Below are positions 61,920-64,000 of a stretch of 64,000 bases of DNA, piece by piece. Source of the stretch: Actinomucor elegans. Lineage: Eukaryota > Mucoromycota > Mucoromycetes > Mucorales > Mucoraceae. The stretch is taken from positions 2,294,001 to 2,358,000 of the forward strand of contig JAMSLZ010000003.1 in the NCBI GenBank assembly GCA_026027325.1, given 5' to 3'. The position numbers and the translations under genes are program-made. The notes under the pieces are model-generated. The model saw nothing but the letters and a program-made list of their open reading frames with translations. It was not told the origin of the DNA and searched no databases. Each line of letters begins with the position of its first letter. Position 1 is the first letter of the stretch.

Positions 61920-63340
61920 TTCATGACCCTGCAGTATTGGCTTGTAAGAAAGCTTAATCCGAAGGGCGCGTGGCACCATTTGTAGTTTATATGATTATAA
62001 GAGAATGATAATACTTCTCTACTAGCCTCATCAACAGCGAAAGAGTAATAAGCCTGTTTGAGATCAATTTTAGACATGATTTTTGCCTTTTTTGAGACTC
62101 TATCGAAGATCTCAGTAATTTTTGGTACAGCAAAATTTTCTTGTAAGTCTTCTGAAATAGATGCGTTGATTTTTCTCAAATCACAACAAATGCGTAGCTT
62201 TGTGAGTTTGTCATTTTCATCCTTTTTAGGTACAGCTAATAATGGTGAATGAAATCTAGCGCTAGGCTTGGATTTTTCAACTATACCGTCGTCCAACCAC
62301 TCTTTGAGTTGTTTCTCTATTTCTGCTTTCGCATGAACAGGTAATGGGTATTGTCTTACATAGCAATTAGCGCCACTTTTCATCGGAATCTTCACAATTG
62401 ATTCAGGTATAGTGCATACCGCTTTAGGTTTTATAGTAGCATTTTTGTTAATTGAAGCCTGAATCATTTTCATATACTCTTTTCTTTGTTCAGTGTTTCC
62501 ATATGGTGCATTGTCAGGGTCATAATGCTTGTCATTATCGAAGTTAACGTTTTCAAACTGTTTACTTTCTTTTGCAATGTCATTAGGCCAGTTAAAAGCA
62601 ACGCCTCCAAGATAGATATTCATCTTTGGTAATATATCAGTACCTAAGAGTACGTCAAATTCAGTTTCCATAACGTCACTAAATTCTACGACTTCAAAAG
62701 CATGTTTAAAGGATATATTATTTGTGTATGTAACAGTCATAGGTCGTGTTTTACCGATCCTTTTAGCTTTACTATTTTTGCCTTCGTTATTGAGTGCTAA
62801 AAAATTTAGATAACCATTCACTTTGTTTATGTGTATATCAGAAAAGTCTTTATTCAATATCTTTTTATTAATACAAGCTACATCACTCCCGCTATCCACC
62901 TTGGCAACGAGTCTACGACCCTCTATATAAATGGGTGTCATTAGATTAAATGTACTTCTTGTATTATGTGATTTGTCATCATCAAAATTACAGTCGTAGT
63001 TAAGGTCTTCAAGAGCCTCTTTTACCTTCTTGTCTTCCTCTTCGGAAGCAGAAGTGTTTGTACTATTATTGGCCCTAATGACCAGCACAGAAGGTCCATT
63101 GTTGGCCCTCATTGCTTGATGGTACTCACTGAGTTGCCCCAGAGCTCTCTCAAACTCTCCGGATTCATTCCCCAAATGACCAGCCCCAACACCCTCCAAA
63201 AGGTTCACATACCGTTGAATTACTTCTGATCTACGTGCAGTGAGAGACTTGATGGCGCCTTCATTACATTGATCAGCAATAGCACCGTTCACAGGAGATC
63301 CAGGCATAGTAATAGGAGTAGAGGAATTATTTTGAGACAT
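61920..63340 (-). CDS. Element C pol, 5' part: short N-terminus, protease, start of RT
   Basis: ATG at 63338-63340 (31 nt after the 5' LTR). About 140 residues precede the protease (VAKVDSGSDVACI); they contain LGQLSEYHQAMRANNGPS and an acidic stretch, but no capsid domain or zinc knuckle that I can see. The protease-RT linker (DPDNAPYGNTEQRKEYM) matches A and B (NSPYG, DNPYG). The RT start holds VCTIPESIVKIP, DLRKINASI, SKIDLKQAYYSFAV and HAPFGLSFLTSQYCRVMN, where element A interrupts. Joined with 53046-55536 it gives 1303 aa. Confidence 0.9.
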
Positions 63341-63370
63341 AGTGTGGTTGTAAAGTTTAATCGAAAAAAA

Positions 63371-63672
63371 TGCGGTAAAATTAAAATATAAAAGCAGGTA
63401 GTAAGTCGATTATAACTTGGTTATAGTTTATTCAACTTAAATGTGATTTTTTATTTCTAACTAGTTTTTCTAGCTTGTATTTATACTCGTTGAATTGTGA
63501 CTGAAGGTTATTTACTTGTGTTCATATAAGAAGTATAAGAAGGACGTATCTCTGTTTAAGGACTGTATCACTGTATAAGGTAATCAATGATACTTTAGTA
63601 TGTATGTGCTACAGCTAGGGCGCACAGGCCTCTAGTCTGTCTGTACTTCAATTATGTGGCTATTTCACCACA
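63371..63672 (-). repeat. 5' LTR of element C
   Basis: 302 bp, same ends as 52484-52785, followed on the right by TSD TACAG. No TGG-type tRNA primer site is seen just inside it. Confidence 0.94.
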
Positions 63673-63770
63673 TACAGAATCATTCCTCACATAAAAACAT
63701 TATTTTTCTTAGAATAATCTAAAAGTTTTTAGATAAATCACGAAAAAAAACATTTTTTAATTAAGTATTA

Positions 63771-64000
63771 TCACTTTCTAGCCACAGATACCCAATATTC
63801 ATCTAATATATCTTTTTCATTAAAATCACATTCTTTAATCCAACTGTTATGTTCCTTACCATAATTCCTCCATTTAACAAAATATTCATATTTATCATAT
63901 AATTCTTTATGTTTTATTATGTATTGAATTTCGTATGAATTATTATGTAAAGTTTTATTATTTAATGTTGTATCAATATTCATTTCTTGCTCATTTACTT
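63771..64000 (-). CDS. C-terminal chromodomain of a protein continuing beyond the window
   Basis: Minus strand, partial. Chromodomain YEIQYIIKHKELYDKYEYF, VKWRNYGKEHNSWI, KDILDEYW, then a stop at 63771. The AT-rich codon use and domain form are closest to the PIF-like transposase at 40791-42193, so it is probably another copy of that family. The frame remains open upstream to the window edge; the true start is outside. Confidence 0.65.
   Translation of the reverse strand, partial: VNEQEMNIDTTLNNKTLHNNSYEIQYIIKHKELYDKYEYFVKWRNYGKEHNSWIKECDFNEKDILDEYWVSVARK

Larger units (their letters stand above)
52484..63672 (-). mobile_element. Ty3/gypsy chromovirus C with nested element A copy 2, TSD TACAG
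   Basis: 302-bp LTRs (52484-52785, 63371-63672) look identical by eye. TSD TACAG lies at 52479-52483 and 63673-63677. About 4.8 kb without element A. The single pol frame is restored exactly (3912 nt) when element A is removed. The region before the protease is too short for a normal Gag. Confidence 0.95.

Overview
The window is transposable-element DNA from a eukaryote, most likely an early-diverging (Mucoromycota-type) fungus. That is inferred from short 53-78 nt GT-AG introns, Ty3/gypsy elements with C-terminal chromodomains, CACTA/Tnp2, Merlin, Tc1 and PIF-type transposases side by side, and low GC. I found no ordinary host protein gene. The only certain host genes are two copies of an intronless tRNA-Phe(GAA).

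Layout. 1-3740: end of a Merlin-type transposase, then a Tc1-like D34E transposase broken by solo LTRs, one site being LTR within LTR within LTR. 3850-5150: tRNA-Phe, a 282-bp MITE and an LTR fragment. 5208-19382: an unrecognised 556-codon gene, split by a Ty3/gypsy chromovirus (element B, 6213-18711), itself split by an intact chromovirus (element A, 8568-14945). 19480-28270: a PIF/Harbinger-like transposase with a C-terminal chromodomain, split in frame by a 7.4-kb CACTA element (19701-27078). 28345-32165: LTR and integrase remnants of element J, two MITEs and a Merlin element. 32166-43480: a decayed Ty3-type element (D) cut by LTRs, a second identical Merlin copy and a two-hairpin AT-rich element (39280-42342). 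43628-50390: a second CACTA element. 50535-50607: the second tRNA-Phe. 50704-51817: LTR debris. 52484-63672: chromovirus C, split by a second full copy of element A (55542-61919). 63771-64000: the end of another chromodomain protein.

Target-site duplications (TSDs) could be read for most insertions (5 bp for LTR elements, 8 bp for Merlin, 3 bp for CACTA-1), so much of the nesting order is explicit. Removing an insert with one TSD often restores an exact reading frame. Recurring themes are chromodomains on several unrelated integration enzymes, likely Tf1-type self-priming in element A, a tRNA-Phe primer site in element D, and a set of very AT-rich elements (Merlin, the two-hairpin element, both window edges) whose composition differs from everything else.

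Names A-N for repeat families are local to this report. All identities and boundaries were read by eye.
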